Positions 26,961 through 35,871 of a stretch of DNA of 64,000 bases are shown here, one piece after another (the first letter of the stretch is position 1; every line of letters begins with the position of its first letter). Under the pieces are notes generated by a model. The model was not told the DNA's origin and made no database searches. It saw only the letters and a program-made list of their open reading frames with translations. Source of the stretch: Dethiothermospora halolimnae. Its GTDB lineage: Bacteria; Bacillota; Clostridia; Tissierellales; VENL01. Location: assembly GCF_037577855.1 (NCBI RefSeq), contig NZ_JBAKFX010000002.1, positions 1-64,000 of the forward strand, given 5' to 3'. The translations under genes and the position numbers were made by a program.

Positions 26961-28431
26961 TAAAATTTATATTTTTATTTTTTCTTAATACCATCTCTTC
27001 TAGTCTATCTATATACATATTTATATCCTTAACATTGGGAACCCTTTCTAACCTATTGGTTTCGGGATAAAATATTTTGGAAACTCCTCCTGCCCCAGTA
27101 GCTATAATGGTCTCTTTTTCTTCCATTATTAACATATTATATATACATTCTTTGCCCCTTTTAGAATATCCGATGTTTTCAAAGTTCCCTAGTATTTGTT
27201 TTTGCCTATACATATAATAGGGTTCCATCATCATTTTTTTTGTCCCTAGACTTGTAACATTAAGCATCTTTTCTATGTTCTTTTGTTTTGCCAAGGAATA
27301 CCCATCGATTTCATCCCTTAGTTTGGAAGCTTTTTTTATAGCTAGAGTATGTACTGTCAAATTATCTGGATTAAGTTTAATCATTTCATCCATAGTTCCC
27401 TCAATCTCTTCTACCCCTTCACCGGGTAGCCCCACTATCAAGTCCATGTTTATAGAATCGAATCCTATTTCCTTAGCCAAGTTATAGGCATTAACTACAT
27501 CTTCAGAGTTGTGATCCCTACCTACCAACGATAAGGTATCATTACACATTGTTTGGGGATTAATACTTATACGGTCTACACCATTTTCCTTTAACATTAA
27601 TAACATATCCTTAGTTATGGTATCGGGTCTTCCCCCTTCCACTGTAAACTCTTTTATTTTTTCCCTATCAAACACATCATATATTTTTTTTATAATTCTA
27701 TTTAACTGATGGATTGGAAGGGCTGTGGGGGTTCCTCCACCTATATATACTGTATTAATGTTTCTACCTTTCATCATTTTTCCCACACTATCTATCTCAT
27801 ATAACAATGCATCTGTGTAATCTTCAACTAAATGTTTGACCCTATCAATAGGATTAGATGGAAAGGAACAGTATATACATCTAGTGGGACAAAAAGGGAT
27901 ACTAACATACAAACTAAACCGCTTACTATTTAAAGGATATATGTAGGGGCGTTCTTTTTTAGCAATATTAATTATCAAGTTTGCCTTATCATCATTAATT
28001 TTATATTTATTTGTTAGTATGTCTTTAATTACAGTATATTCTTCCCCTCTATCATATAAATCATGTACTATTTTAGTAGGTCTTATTCCAGTAAGTATTC
28101 CCCATGGTACTTTAATATTTGTTATATCACTTAAAACTTTATATAAACTAGATTTAATAGCAATCTTTATTTTCTTCTTCCTATTGTTTTCTTTTATATC
28201 AATTAAATTAATATCATCTATATTATGTTCTAACATACACTGGCCATCTTTAATTATTTTAGTTAAAACCGAATTATCATTATTATATAGACAACTTTCA
28301 ATCAAAAGACTTTGGTTTGTAACCAAAGTCTTTTGATCTAAAAAGTTGATTTTTTCTTTTGGATAGAAGAGTTTTATAAGCCCGCTAACTTCATATTTGA
28401 AATCATGTCCTAATAAATGTACAGATATCAT
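26947..28431 (-). CDS. hemZ: Radical SAM coproporphyrinogen dehydrogenase-like protein HemZ
   Basis: The 494-residue protein belongs to the HemN/HemZ radical SAM group that acts on coproporphyrinogen without oxygen; the clostridial branch may have another substrate. The iron-sulfur motif is C181-C185-C188 (CPTRCIYC), followed by the SAM loop YIGGGTPTAL. A long N-terminal region is specific to HemZ. It precedes hisS, the conserved clostridial order. No other heme gene is in the window. Confidence 0.9.
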   Translation of the reverse strand: MISVHLLGHDFKYEVSGLIKLFYPKEKINFLDQKTLVTNQSLLIESCLYNNDNSVLTKIIKDGQCMLEHNIDDINLIDIKENNRKKKIKIAIKSSLYKVLSDITNIKVPWGILTGIRPTKIVHDLYDRGEEYTVIKDILTNKYKINDDKANLIINIAKKERPYIYPLNSKRFSLYVSIPFCPTRCIYCSFPSNPIDRVKHLVEDYTDALLYEIDSVGKMMKGRNINTVYIGGGTPTALPIHQLNRIIKKIYDVFDREKIKEFTVEGGRPDTITKDMLLMLKENGVDRISINPQTMCNDTLSLVGRDHNSEDVVNAYNLAKEIGFDSINMDLIVGLPGEGVEEIEGTMDEMIKLNPDNLTVHTLAIKKASKLRDEIDGYSLAKQKNIEKMLNVTSLGTKKMMMEPYYMYRQKQILGNFENIGYSKRGKECIYNMLIMEEKETIIATGAGGVSKIFYPETNRLERVPNVKDINMYIDRLEEMVLRKNKNINFIDNI

Positions 28432-28442
28432 AATATTTCTCC

Positions 28443-28625
28443 TTAATAATTTTTTCTTAAATCATCAGATAACTTTGTAACATATGACTTAGGAACTCCA
28501 AGTTCGTTGGATATTTCCTCTGTACTAAGCCCCATTTCATTCATTTTTACAAAATCATGGAAATCTACATCCTTAAATTTATGACTGTTTTTATTAGTTA
28601 TAAAACTAAATATTGTACTTTTCAA
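28443..28625 (-). CDS. Small helix-turn-helix protein
   Basis: The 60-residue protein has a helix-turn-helix-like stretch in its second half (MGLSTEEISNELGVPKSYVTKL, quoted here only as a region at about 31-52, key residues S34, I38, L42, S47, V49). It starts with TTG preceded by GGAGGG. I do not recognise the family. It lies between the MBL hydrolase and hemZ, 11 bases before hemZ, so it may be co-expressed. Function unknown. Confidence 0.7.
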   Translation of the reverse strand: MKSTIFSFITNKNSHKFKDVDFHDFVKMNEMGLSTEEISNELGVPKSYVTKLSDDLRKNY

Positions 28626-28693
28626 TTTAAAACCCTCCTAATAGCCTTTTTATTATTTTTCCATAAACTATTAAGAGTATACAAATATAGTTT

Positions 28694-29314
28694 TTATTTA
28701 ATAAATTGATTAGATATTCTTTCTTTTCCTATAGTACTGTGGGGCCCATGTCCTGGGAAAACTTTCACATCATCATCATAAACCATTATTTTCTCATTTA
28801 TTGATAAAATAATGTCTTCATACGAACCCCCATATAAATCAGTTCTTCCTATTGAGCCTGCAAATAATGTATCTCCTGTTATTATATTATCATCAATCTT
28901 TAGTGATATACTCCCCTTTGTATGTCCCGGTGTATGTATCACCATCATCTCAAGTTCACCAATATTAATTATATCTCCATCTTCAATCACATCATCAGGA
29001 TTTAACTCTACATCTGGAATACTCATTTGACTTGAAAGATTTTTTTCAGCATCAATTAGCATCTCTTTATCCTCTTCATGGATAAGTATAGGAACTTCAC
29101 TTTTCCTTTTAAGATGTATTAACCCACCTATATGATCTCCATGTCCATGGGTTAAGATTATATATTTTAAATCCAATCCCAGTTCTTCAAGTTTCTTTAA
29201 TATTTCCTCATGTTCTCCACTGGGATCAATAACTGCAGCTTCCTTAGTTTTTTCACAACCAACTATATAACAATTGGCAGCATAAATTCCCAATGGTAAT
29301 CTCTCTATAATCAT
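28694..29314 (-). CDS. MBL-fold metallo-hydrolase (glyoxalase II-like)
   Basis: The 206-residue protein has the metal motif THGHGDHIGG, the HTPGHTKGS and VFPGHGP blocks, and TGDTLFAGSIGR. This is the short glyoxalase-II-like branch (YqgX type) found between dtd and hemZ in clostridia. The ATG at 29314 follows AAAGG by eight bases; the ATG at 29323 overlaps that site. Substrate uncertain; hydroxyacylglutathione or another thioester is possible. Confidence 0.88.
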   Translation of the reverse strand: MIIERLPLGIYAANCYIVGCEKTKEAAVIDPSGEHEEILKKLEELGLDLKYIILTHGHGDHIGGLIHLKRKSEVPILIHEEDKEMLIDAEKNLSSQMSIPDVELNPDDVIEDGDIINIGELEMMVIHTPGHTKGSISLKIDDNIITGDTLFAGSIGRTDLYGGSYEDIILSINEKIMVYDDDVKVFPGHGPHSTIGKERISNQFIK

Positions 29315-29328
29315 AGCATCCATCCTTT

Positions 29329-29778
29329 CTAGAACTCTTTATTACTATCTAATAAAATAGTTACTGGTCCATCATTTACTAAATCAACTTCCATATGCTC
29401 TCCAAAAACCCCTGTTTCAATATTTATGCCACGATTTTCACATTCATCTATAAAGTCTTCATATAATTTTTCGGCTTTTCTAGAAGTTGCTGCCTTCATA
29501 AAGTTAGGACGTTTTCCCTTTCTAACATCTCCATATAAAGTAAACTGAGAAACTACCAATATTTCTTTTTCTATATCTACTACCGATAAATTCATTTTCT
29601 CATTCTCATCTTCGAATATTCTAAGTCCCGTTACTTTATCCACTATATATTTTAAATCCTTATCATCATCCTCTTCTTCAACTCCAAGTAACACCAATAG
29701 TCCTTTATTAATTTTTCCTACAACTCTATTGTCTACCCTGACACTAGACTTAGATACCCTTTGAACCACTGCTCTCAC
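29329..29778 (-). CDS. dtd: D-aminoacyl-tRNA deacylase
   Basis: DTD removes D-amino acids from tRNA. With GTG at 29778 the protein has 149 residues, the family length. It shows SQFTLYGDV and the NDGPVT motif near the C-terminus, both forming the active site across the dimer. The start is fixed by AGAAGGG upstream; a longer frame to 29829 would overlap relA. It sits 13 bases after relA, a conserved neighbour pair. Confidence 0.95.
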   Translation of the reverse strand: MRAVVQRVSKSSVRVDNRVVGKINKGLLVLLGVEEEDDDKDLKYIVDKVTGLRIFEDENEKMNLSVVDIEKEILVVSQFTLYGDVRKGKRPNFMKAATSRKAEKLYEDFIDECENRGINIETGVFGEHMEVDLVNDGPVTILLDSNKEF

Positions 29779-29791
29779 ATAATCATCCCTT

Positions 29792-31948
29792 CTAAGTTGT
29801 AACTCTATACACATCAATGACACCATCAATTTCCTTTATCTTTTTCATTAATTGTGTTAATTGATCTATATCCTTAATTTCTAAGGTCATATTTATAATA
29901 GCAACCCTCTCTTTATTAGTTCTAGCATTTAATGATGTTACAGATAAATTTGATTGAACTAACAATTGGGTAACTTCTGTAAGTAATCCCGACCTATCAG
30001 TACCCTTTAACTGTATTTCAGCTAAATAAGATGTCTTCTTATCAGTATCCCAGTCCACATCTATAAATCTTCCATGGCCTTCCAATTCATTAATATTTGG
30101 ACAATCTTTTCTATGAACTGAAACACCTCTACCCCTGGTTATATAACCTACTATATCGTCTCCAGGCACAGGGTTACAACACTTGGCAAATCTAACCTTA
30201 ATATTATCTATACCTTTAATGGTTACTCCCTGTTTTAGTTTGTATTGTCTTTCATTTTTATTTACGGACCTTACAATGGGCTTTTCTTCTTCTTTCTTAC
30301 TATAATACTCTTTATGGTATTCCTTAAGCTTCGGAACAACCTGAGAAAGGGTAATACTACCATATCCAAGGGCAGCATATAAATCATCTACCTCTTTAAT
30401 ACTTAACTTCCTACATATATTCTCAAGCCAATTTTCCTTTAATATTTCAGTAAGCTTATAGCCTTGTCTTTTTACTTCTTTTTCTAAGAGTTCTTTTCCT
30501 TTTACTATATTTTCATCCCGCTTTTCTTTTTTAAACCACTGTCTTATCTTAGTTTTAGCCTGACTACTCTTTACGACTTTGAGCCAATCTCTACTGGGAC
30601 CATTACTGTGGGCCGACGTTAAAATCTCTACTATATTTCCATTTTTTAATTTATGATCTATTGGCACTATTCTACCGTTAACTTTCGCACCAACACAATT
30701 ATTTCCCACTGCTGTATGAACCTTATAAGCAAAGTCTATAGGTGTAGATCCTGCTGGAAGATTAATTACCTCTCCCTTAGGGGTAAATACAAACACTTCA
30801 TCGGTAAATACATCTATTTTTAATGATTCCATAAATTCATTTGGATCCTTCATATCTTTTTGCCATTCTAATATTTGTCGTAACCATGATAACTTACTAT
30901 CGAAATCATCATTTTTAAGCTTTCCTTCTTTATATTTCCAATGGGCTGCAATTCCGTATTCAGCAATTCCATGCATATCCCAAGTCCTTATTTGTATCTC
31001 AAAGGGTTCCCCTTGGGGTCCAATAAGGGTAGTATGAAGGGACTGATACATATTAGCTTTAGGCATGGCTATATAATCCTTAAATCGCCCTGGTATAGGC
31101 TTCCACATTGTGTGTACAGCTCCAAGAACAGCATAACAATCCTTAACTGTATCAACAATAACCCTAACCGCTGTTAAATCAAAAATTTGCTCAAAGTTTT
31201 TATTTTGATAAACCATCTTTCTATATATACTATAAAAGCTCTTCGGTCTACCATTGATTTCACCTTCTAAGTCCATTTCATCAAGTTTATCCCTTAACAT
31301 ATTAATAATATAATTAATATATTCTTCCCGTTCTTTTCTCTTTTTAGAAACTTTATCCACTAAATCATAGTATCCCTCTGGATCTAGATATCTTAAGGAC
31401 CTATCTTCTAATTCCCACTTTATCTTTGACATTCCTAATCTATGGGCAATTGGTGCATAAATTTCTAAAGTCTCTAATGCCTTTTCCTTTTTCTTTGCAT
31501 CGGGCATATACTCCAATGTTCTTATATTATGGAGCCTGTCTGCTAACTTGATAATTATAACTCTTATATCCTTTGACATTGCTATAACCATTTTTCTTAG
31601 GTTCTCAGCTTGATTTTCTTGTTTGGTTCTATATTTTAGCTTTTTTAGTTTAGTTACTCCATCTACCAAATTTGCAATATCTGTACTAAACTCATTAGCT
31701 ACATCATCAAAGGTTACATCTGTATCTTCTATAACATCATGTAATAGTCCAGCGGCAATTGTATCTAAGTCCATACTTAAATCAGCAAGTATCATAGCCA
31801 CATTAAAGGGATGAATAAAAAATCTTTCTCCAGAATTTCTCATTTGTCCCTCATGGGCAGTTTCTGCAAAGTTATGGGCTTTTATTATTAAGTCTAGATT
31901 GCCTTTTGGATTATATTGTTCAATTCTTGATATTAGGTTCTGTAACAA
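29792..31948 (-). CDS. relA: Bifunctional (p)ppGpp synthetase/hydrolase (RelA/SpoT)
   Basis: RelA makes and degrades (p)ppGpp in response to starvation. The 718-residue protein has the HD hydrolase domain (LLHDVIEDTD), the synthetase domain (RPKSFYSIYRKM), TGS (EVFVFTPKGEVINLPAGST) and a C-terminal ACT domain. The frame opens to a TTG at 31969 without a ribosome site; TTG at 31948 has AAGAAGGTGG five bases upstream and is preferred, though uncertain. It follows apt in the conserved apt-relA-dtd order. Confidence 0.95.
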   Translation of the reverse strand: MLQNLISRIEQYNPKGNLDLIIKAHNFAETAHEGQMRNSGERFFIHPFNVAMILADLSMDLDTIAAGLLHDVIEDTDVTFDDVANEFSTDIANLVDGVTKLKKLKYRTKQENQAENLRKMVIAMSKDIRVIIIKLADRLHNIRTLEYMPDAKKKEKALETLEIYAPIAHRLGMSKIKWELEDRSLRYLDPEGYYDLVDKVSKKRKEREEYINYIINMLRDKLDEMDLEGEINGRPKSFYSIYRKMVYQNKNFEQIFDLTAVRVIVDTVKDCYAVLGAVHTMWKPIPGRFKDYIAMPKANMYQSLHTTLIGPQGEPFEIQIRTWDMHGIAEYGIAAHWKYKEGKLKNDDFDSKLSWLRQILEWQKDMKDPNEFMESLKIDVFTDEVFVFTPKGEVINLPAGSTPIDFAYKVHTAVGNNCVGAKVNGRIVPIDHKLKNGNIVEILTSAHSNGPSRDWLKVVKSSQAKTKIRQWFKKEKRDENIVKGKELLEKEVKRQGYKLTEILKENWLENICRKLSIKEVDDLYAALGYGSITLSQVVPKLKEYHKEYYSKKEEEKPIVRSVNKNERQYKLKQGVTIKGIDNIKVRFAKCCNPVPGDDIVGYITRGRGVSVHRKDCPNINELEGHGRFIDVDWDTDKKTSYLAEIQLKGTDRSGLLTEVTQLLVQSNLSVTSLNARTNKERVAIINMTLEIKDIDQLTQLMKKIKEIDGVIDVYRVTT

Positions 31949-32081
31949 TTTTTCCACCTTCTTAACCAAGTCTATTAGCTTCTAAATATTTAATAACAGT
32001 ATATCATATAATAATGTTTTCTCAACAATTTTATTGAAATTATAAATATATGCACCTATTTATAATTGCTAACAATCAAAA

Positions 32082-32124
32082 TTATAATTAGTTTGGGGAT
32101 TAGTAATCCCCAAACTAATTATAA
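32082..32124. repeat. Long palindrome with GGGGATTA core
   Basis: A 43-base near-perfect inverted repeat with a core reading GGGGATTAGTAATCCCC. Related cores occur at 57778-57802 and 62447-62467. It lies between apt and relA, beside a separate hairpin at 32130-32155. Confidence 0.65.
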
Positions 32125-32127
32125 GAA

Positions 32128-32155
32128 AAATACCCACATAAGTGGGATACTTTTT
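32128..32155 (-). terminator. apt terminator
   Basis: The minus strand shows ATCCCACTTATGTGGGTATTTTT directly after the apt stop. Confidence 0.75.
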
Positions 32156-32668
32156 TTAGTACACAATTAAAGAATTAATATCATAATCTTTAAGTACATC
32201 TCTTCCTTTTAAAAATTCCAATTCAATCAAAAAACTTATTGCTACCACTTCTCCACCTAACTCCTCTATCATCTTAACTGTAGAATTTACTGTTCCCCCT
32301 GTAGCCAATAAATCATCTACTATAGCTACCCTCTGTCCTGGTTTAATACTATCCTTATGCATTTCTAAAGTATCTGTTCCATATTCCAATTCATACTCAT
32401 ATTTTATAGTTTCCCCTGGTAATTTCCCAGGTTTTCTTATAGGTACAAAACCTGCATTAATCTCGTATGCTAAGGGCGTCCCAACTAAAAATCCCCTTGC
32501 CTCAGGACCCACCACTATATCAATATCTTTTCCTTCTAAAGTTTTAGCCATCTCTTTTATACAATAGTTAAAAGCATCCTTATCTTTAAGTAAAGTGGTT
32601 ATATCCCTAAATATAATTCCTTCCTTTGGAAAATCATAAATATCACGTATTTTACTTTTTAAATCCAT
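32156..32668 (-). CDS. apt: Adenine phosphoribosyltransferase
   Basis: Apt salvages adenine to AMP with PRPP. The 170-residue protein has the PRPP motif VAIVDDLLATGGT and the FPKEGIIFRDIT N-terminus. RBS AGGAGG before the ATG. In many Firmicutes recJ precedes apt after secF; here LapA and a UbiB-like gene stand in that position and recJ is absent from the locus. Confidence 0.96.
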   Translation of the reverse strand: MDLKSKIRDIYDFPKEGIIFRDITTLLKDKDAFNYCIKEMAKTLEGKDIDIVVGPEARGFLVGTPLAYEINAGFVPIRKPGKLPGETIKYEYELEYGTDTLEMHKDSIKPGQRVAIVDDLLATGGTVNSTVKMIEELGGEVVAISFLIELEFLKGRDVLKDYDINSLIVY

Positions 32669-32790
32669 ACTATTTCCTCCTAATTATAATTAAATTGTTT
32701 CTTAAAAGATGTGGTGATTATATAACCGTTTTTAAGATATATATTATATCATATTATCAGTGTATATGTAAAAAACTCAGACATGGAATA

Positions 32791-33171
32791 TTAGTTATTA
32801 ATTTTTTCATTCTCATTATAACTGTCTTTTTCTATGTTTTTTTTATCACCTTTATCTGCTTTTTCACTATCCATAACAACATCATTAGTCAAACCAACAT
32901 TATCTTCTAGCTCTTTATCCATATTATTATTTCTTAATTTCTCTATTATACTCTTCTGTTCCCTTATTTTCATAGTTAATTTTACTTGTCTAACTAAACC
33001 TAATATTGTAACAATAATCGCTCCTAATGCTGTGGAAACTAATATTACAATGGCTTGAGAAACTTGCTTTGTTGTGACTATAAAGTCAATATTTACTTCA
33101 TTTCCATTTTTAATTGCAAAAACTGCTATTATTATTGCAAATATTAATGATAAAACAAATCCTACTTGCAT
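32791..33171 (-). CDS. LapA-domain membrane protein
   Basis: The 126-residue protein has two membrane segments (about 3-22 and 37-60) around a short loop, then a cytoplasmic coiled-coil and an acidic tail. This is the LapA (DUF1049) layout. RBS GGGGG precedes the ATG and overlaps the end of the UbiB-like gene region. Role in this organism unknown; in other bacteria LapA acts in envelope assembly. Confidence 0.8.
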   Translation of the reverse strand: MQVGFVLSLIFAIIIAVFAIKNGNEVNIDFIVTTKQVSQAIVILVSTALGAIIVTILGLVRQVKLTMKIREQKSIIEKLRNNNMDKELEDNVGLTNDVVMDSEKADKGDKKNIEKDSYNENEKINN

Positions 33172-33181
33172 AACAAACCCC

Positions 33182-34867
33182 CTATCTATTTTTTCTTCTT
33201 ATGTTTATTAATATTGATAAAACTAACCCTATTCCTAAAATAGCACTACTAACATATCCCACTAATCCAAAAACTGATAGGCCCATTATTTTAGGACTAT
33301 CATTGGTCTGTATAACTATTGATGACCCTACAACTAATGCTGAAACTAATAGACTTAGAGAAATTCTATTGGTCATTGTATTTATTTCTTTCTCAAGATG
33401 TTCAAATCCTTCTTGTTTCATCTTAATTTCCACTTTATTTTTTTCAATATTATCTAAAATATTATTTAATTTTGATGGTATATTAGATATCATATCTATA
33501 CTATCCCAAGAATTTTTAAATAAATTGTCCATAATATTTTTAGGCTTAAGCTTTTTTTTGCTCATATTTCTTAATGTTTTTTTAGATATTTGGGCAAAAT
33601 TAAATTTGGGATTAAGTTTTTTCCCTGTTCCCTCTATAGTTATTATAGACTTCATTAACAAGGTAAGCTGGGATGGTATCTTTAGCTTATGTTTATAGGC
33701 GGCTGTTAGAACTTCGTTAATAGCTTCACTAAATTTAATTTTTTGTAAAGGTATATTATAATAATAATTCACTATATAGTACAGTTCCTTTCTAAATTCT
33801 ACTTCATCGGTTTCTTCTGTTACAGCTCCAAGCTCTTTTAAGCTATTAATCATTTTATCAATATTTTTATCGGAACTGGATCTTAATAAATTTACTATAA
33901 AATTCAAAGTTGTTTTATCTATATAACCTACTATACCAAAGTCTATAAAACTTATCTTCTTTTCATCTAGTATAATAATATTTCCAGGATGGGGATCACC
34001 ATGGAAAAATGAATATATAAATATTTGTTCCATAAAAACACTGGCACCTATTTCTGCTAACTTTTCCCTGTCCCAACCTCTTTTGTCTATTTCTTCTAAG
34101 TTACTGACTTTAATACCTTTAACTTCTTCCATAACCAAAATCTTTTTTGTAGTATAATCCCAATATATCTTAGGTACAACTACATTGTCATTTTCTTTGA
34201 AATTTTCTCTAAATAAATTACAATTTTGTGCTTCATATCTATAGTCTAATTCCCTCTTTATAAAATAAGAAAATTCTTTAATCACATTTGTAAATCTAAT
34301 TACCTTCTTCTTATTAAAATGTTCATCTATTAGATTTCCTATCTTGTAAAGTATTTCTAAATCTTTATTTATGATATTATCAATATTAGGTCTTTGCACT
34401 TTAACTACCACATTGTCACCATTATGTAATTTGCCCTTATATACTTGACCAATAGATGCGGCTGCGATTGGTTCTTTATCAAATTCCATAAACATGTCAT
34501 CTATTTCCATATTCAATTCTTCTTTAAATATTCTTTCCGCTTCTATCCAATCAAAAGATTTTACTTTATCCTGTAAATAGGATAACTCTTCTACTATATC
34601 TTTAGGAATTATATCATATCTAGTACTTAATATTTGTCCTAATTTTACAAATGTAGGTCCCAATTCTTCTATAGCTAAACGAATCCTTTGACTTCTAGTA
34701 TATTCATTAACTAGTTTTGTAGACTTTTTTAAAAAAAGTCTTTTTACAGGCCCAACCCTTTCCATCTTTTCAGCCAATAGTGTAAACCCATATTTACTTA
34801 AAATCTTCCATATCTCCCTATATCTTTTTATATTACTATACTTACCCCTTTTTTTATTAATTCTCAA
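33182..34867 (-). CDS. UbiB/ABC1-family atypical kinase
   Basis: The 561-residue protein has the UbiB signatures AAASIGQVYKG, KVQRP, HGDPHPGN and FIDFG, which form the A-rich nucleotide loop and catalytic loop, and a C-terminal hydrophobic tail with about two membrane segments. These atypical kinases or ATPases support isoprenoid quinone or lipid synthesis elsewhere; a role without ubiquinone is unclear. TTG at 34867 follows GGGGGG by seven bases and is chosen over a TTG at 34882. Eleven bases separate it from the LapA gene. Confidence 0.88.
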   Translation of the reverse strand: MRINKKRGKYSNIKRYREIWKILSKYGFTLLAEKMERVGPVKRLFLKKSTKLVNEYTRSQRIRLAIEELGPTFVKLGQILSTRYDIIPKDIVEELSYLQDKVKSFDWIEAERIFKEELNMEIDDMFMEFDKEPIAAASIGQVYKGKLHNGDNVVVKVQRPNIDNIINKDLEILYKIGNLIDEHFNKKKVIRFTNVIKEFSYFIKRELDYRYEAQNCNLFRENFKENDNVVVPKIYWDYTTKKILVMEEVKGIKVSNLEEIDKRGWDREKLAEIGASVFMEQIFIYSFFHGDPHPGNIIILDEKKISFIDFGIVGYIDKTTLNFIVNLLRSSSDKNIDKMINSLKELGAVTEETDEVEFRKELYYIVNYYYNIPLQKIKFSEAINEVLTAAYKHKLKIPSQLTLLMKSIITIEGTGKKLNPKFNFAQISKKTLRNMSKKKLKPKNIMDNLFKNSWDSIDMISNIPSKLNNILDNIEKNKVEIKMKQEGFEHLEKEINTMTNRISLSLLVSALVVGSSIVIQTNDSPKIMGLSVFGLVGYVSSAILGIGLVLSILINIRRKNR

Positions 34868-34949
34868 ATTAGCACCCCCCAATCAAAGAAACACTTATAG
34901 ATATTATTACCACAATATTAGTATAAATATCACATTTCTTAAGAAAAAA

Positions 34950-34972
34950 ACTGCCCTTTTCAGGCAGTTTTA
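34950..34972 (-). terminator. secF terminator overlapping the stop codon
   Basis: ACTGCC, a short loop and GGCAGT with a T-rich run on the minus strand, starting at the last codon of secF. Confidence 0.7.
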
Positions 34973-35857
34973 AGCTTTTCTTGGATTACTTCCATTTTTA
35001 TTTTTCCCTCTGGTTTTTAACATAAACCATACTGGACTGGCTACAAATATTGATGAATAAGTTCCTACTAGAACTCCTACAATAAGGGGTAATGCAAAGT
35101 CCTTAATAGCCTCTACTCCAAATATATACAGAGAAGTTATAGCTAACAATGTGGTAAATGAGGTATTAATGGATCTAACTATTGTTTGAGAAATACTCAT
35201 GTTTATTACATTCTCATAGCCTTCTTTTTTAACATACCTTAGGTTCTCCCTTATCCTATCAAATACAACTATAGTATCGTTTATAGAATAACCTACAATA
35301 GTAAGTATAGCAGCAACAAAGGAGGTATTAACAGGTATTCTAAATATTGCATAAACAGCTAATGCTATTAAAACATCATGAACCAAGGCTATTATAGCTG
35401 ATATACCAAATGCAAATTGAAACCTAAATGTTATATATAAAAGCATTCCTGCAGTGGCGATTGCCACTGATATTAAAGCTTTTCTTTTAATTTCATCTCC
35501 TATTGAAGGACTGATTTGCTTAGATTGCATAAAAGCTTCTTCATCAAGGTTATACTTTTCTTTAAATTTTGCTTTAAGTGATTTTCTTTGTTCATTATTT
35601 AAATCCTCAGTAGTTTTTATAATAACTTCATGATTTTCTTCTCCAGCATGAACAATATTTGCAGTTAAGTTCTGTCCATCAGTTATTTCTCTAATTTCCT
35701 CTACAGCTATTTGTTTTCCTAGATCTATTTGTATCAATGTTCCTCCTGCAAAGTCTATCCCAAGGTTAAGACCATTTACCGCCATGGTAACAAGCCCCAC
35801 TAATATTATGGCAATAGACAGTATAAAAAATATTTTCCTTTTTGATATAATATCCAT
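34970..35857 (-). CDS. secF: Protein translocase subunit SecF
   Basis: SecF works with SecD to pull secreted proteins across the membrane using the proton gradient. The 295-residue protein has six membrane segments, GLNLGIDFAGGTLI at the N-terminus and SINDTIVVFDRIREN. It begins 14 bases after secD. RBS GGAAGGAG before the ATG. Confidence 0.96.
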   Translation of the reverse strand: MDIISKRKIFFILSIAIILVGLVTMAVNGLNLGIDFAGGTLIQIDLGKQIAVEEIREITDGQNLTANIVHAGEENHEVIIKTTEDLNNEQRKSLKAKFKEKYNLDEEAFMQSKQISPSIGDEIKRKALISVAIATAGMLLYITFRFQFAFGISAIIALVHDVLIALAVYAIFRIPVNTSFVAAILTIVGYSINDTIVVFDRIRENLRYVKKEGYENVINMSISQTIVRSINTSFTTLLAITSLYIFGVEAIKDFALPLIVGVLVGTYSSIFVASPVWFMLKTRGKNKNGSNPRKA

Positions 35858-35871
35858 ATTCCCACTCCTTC

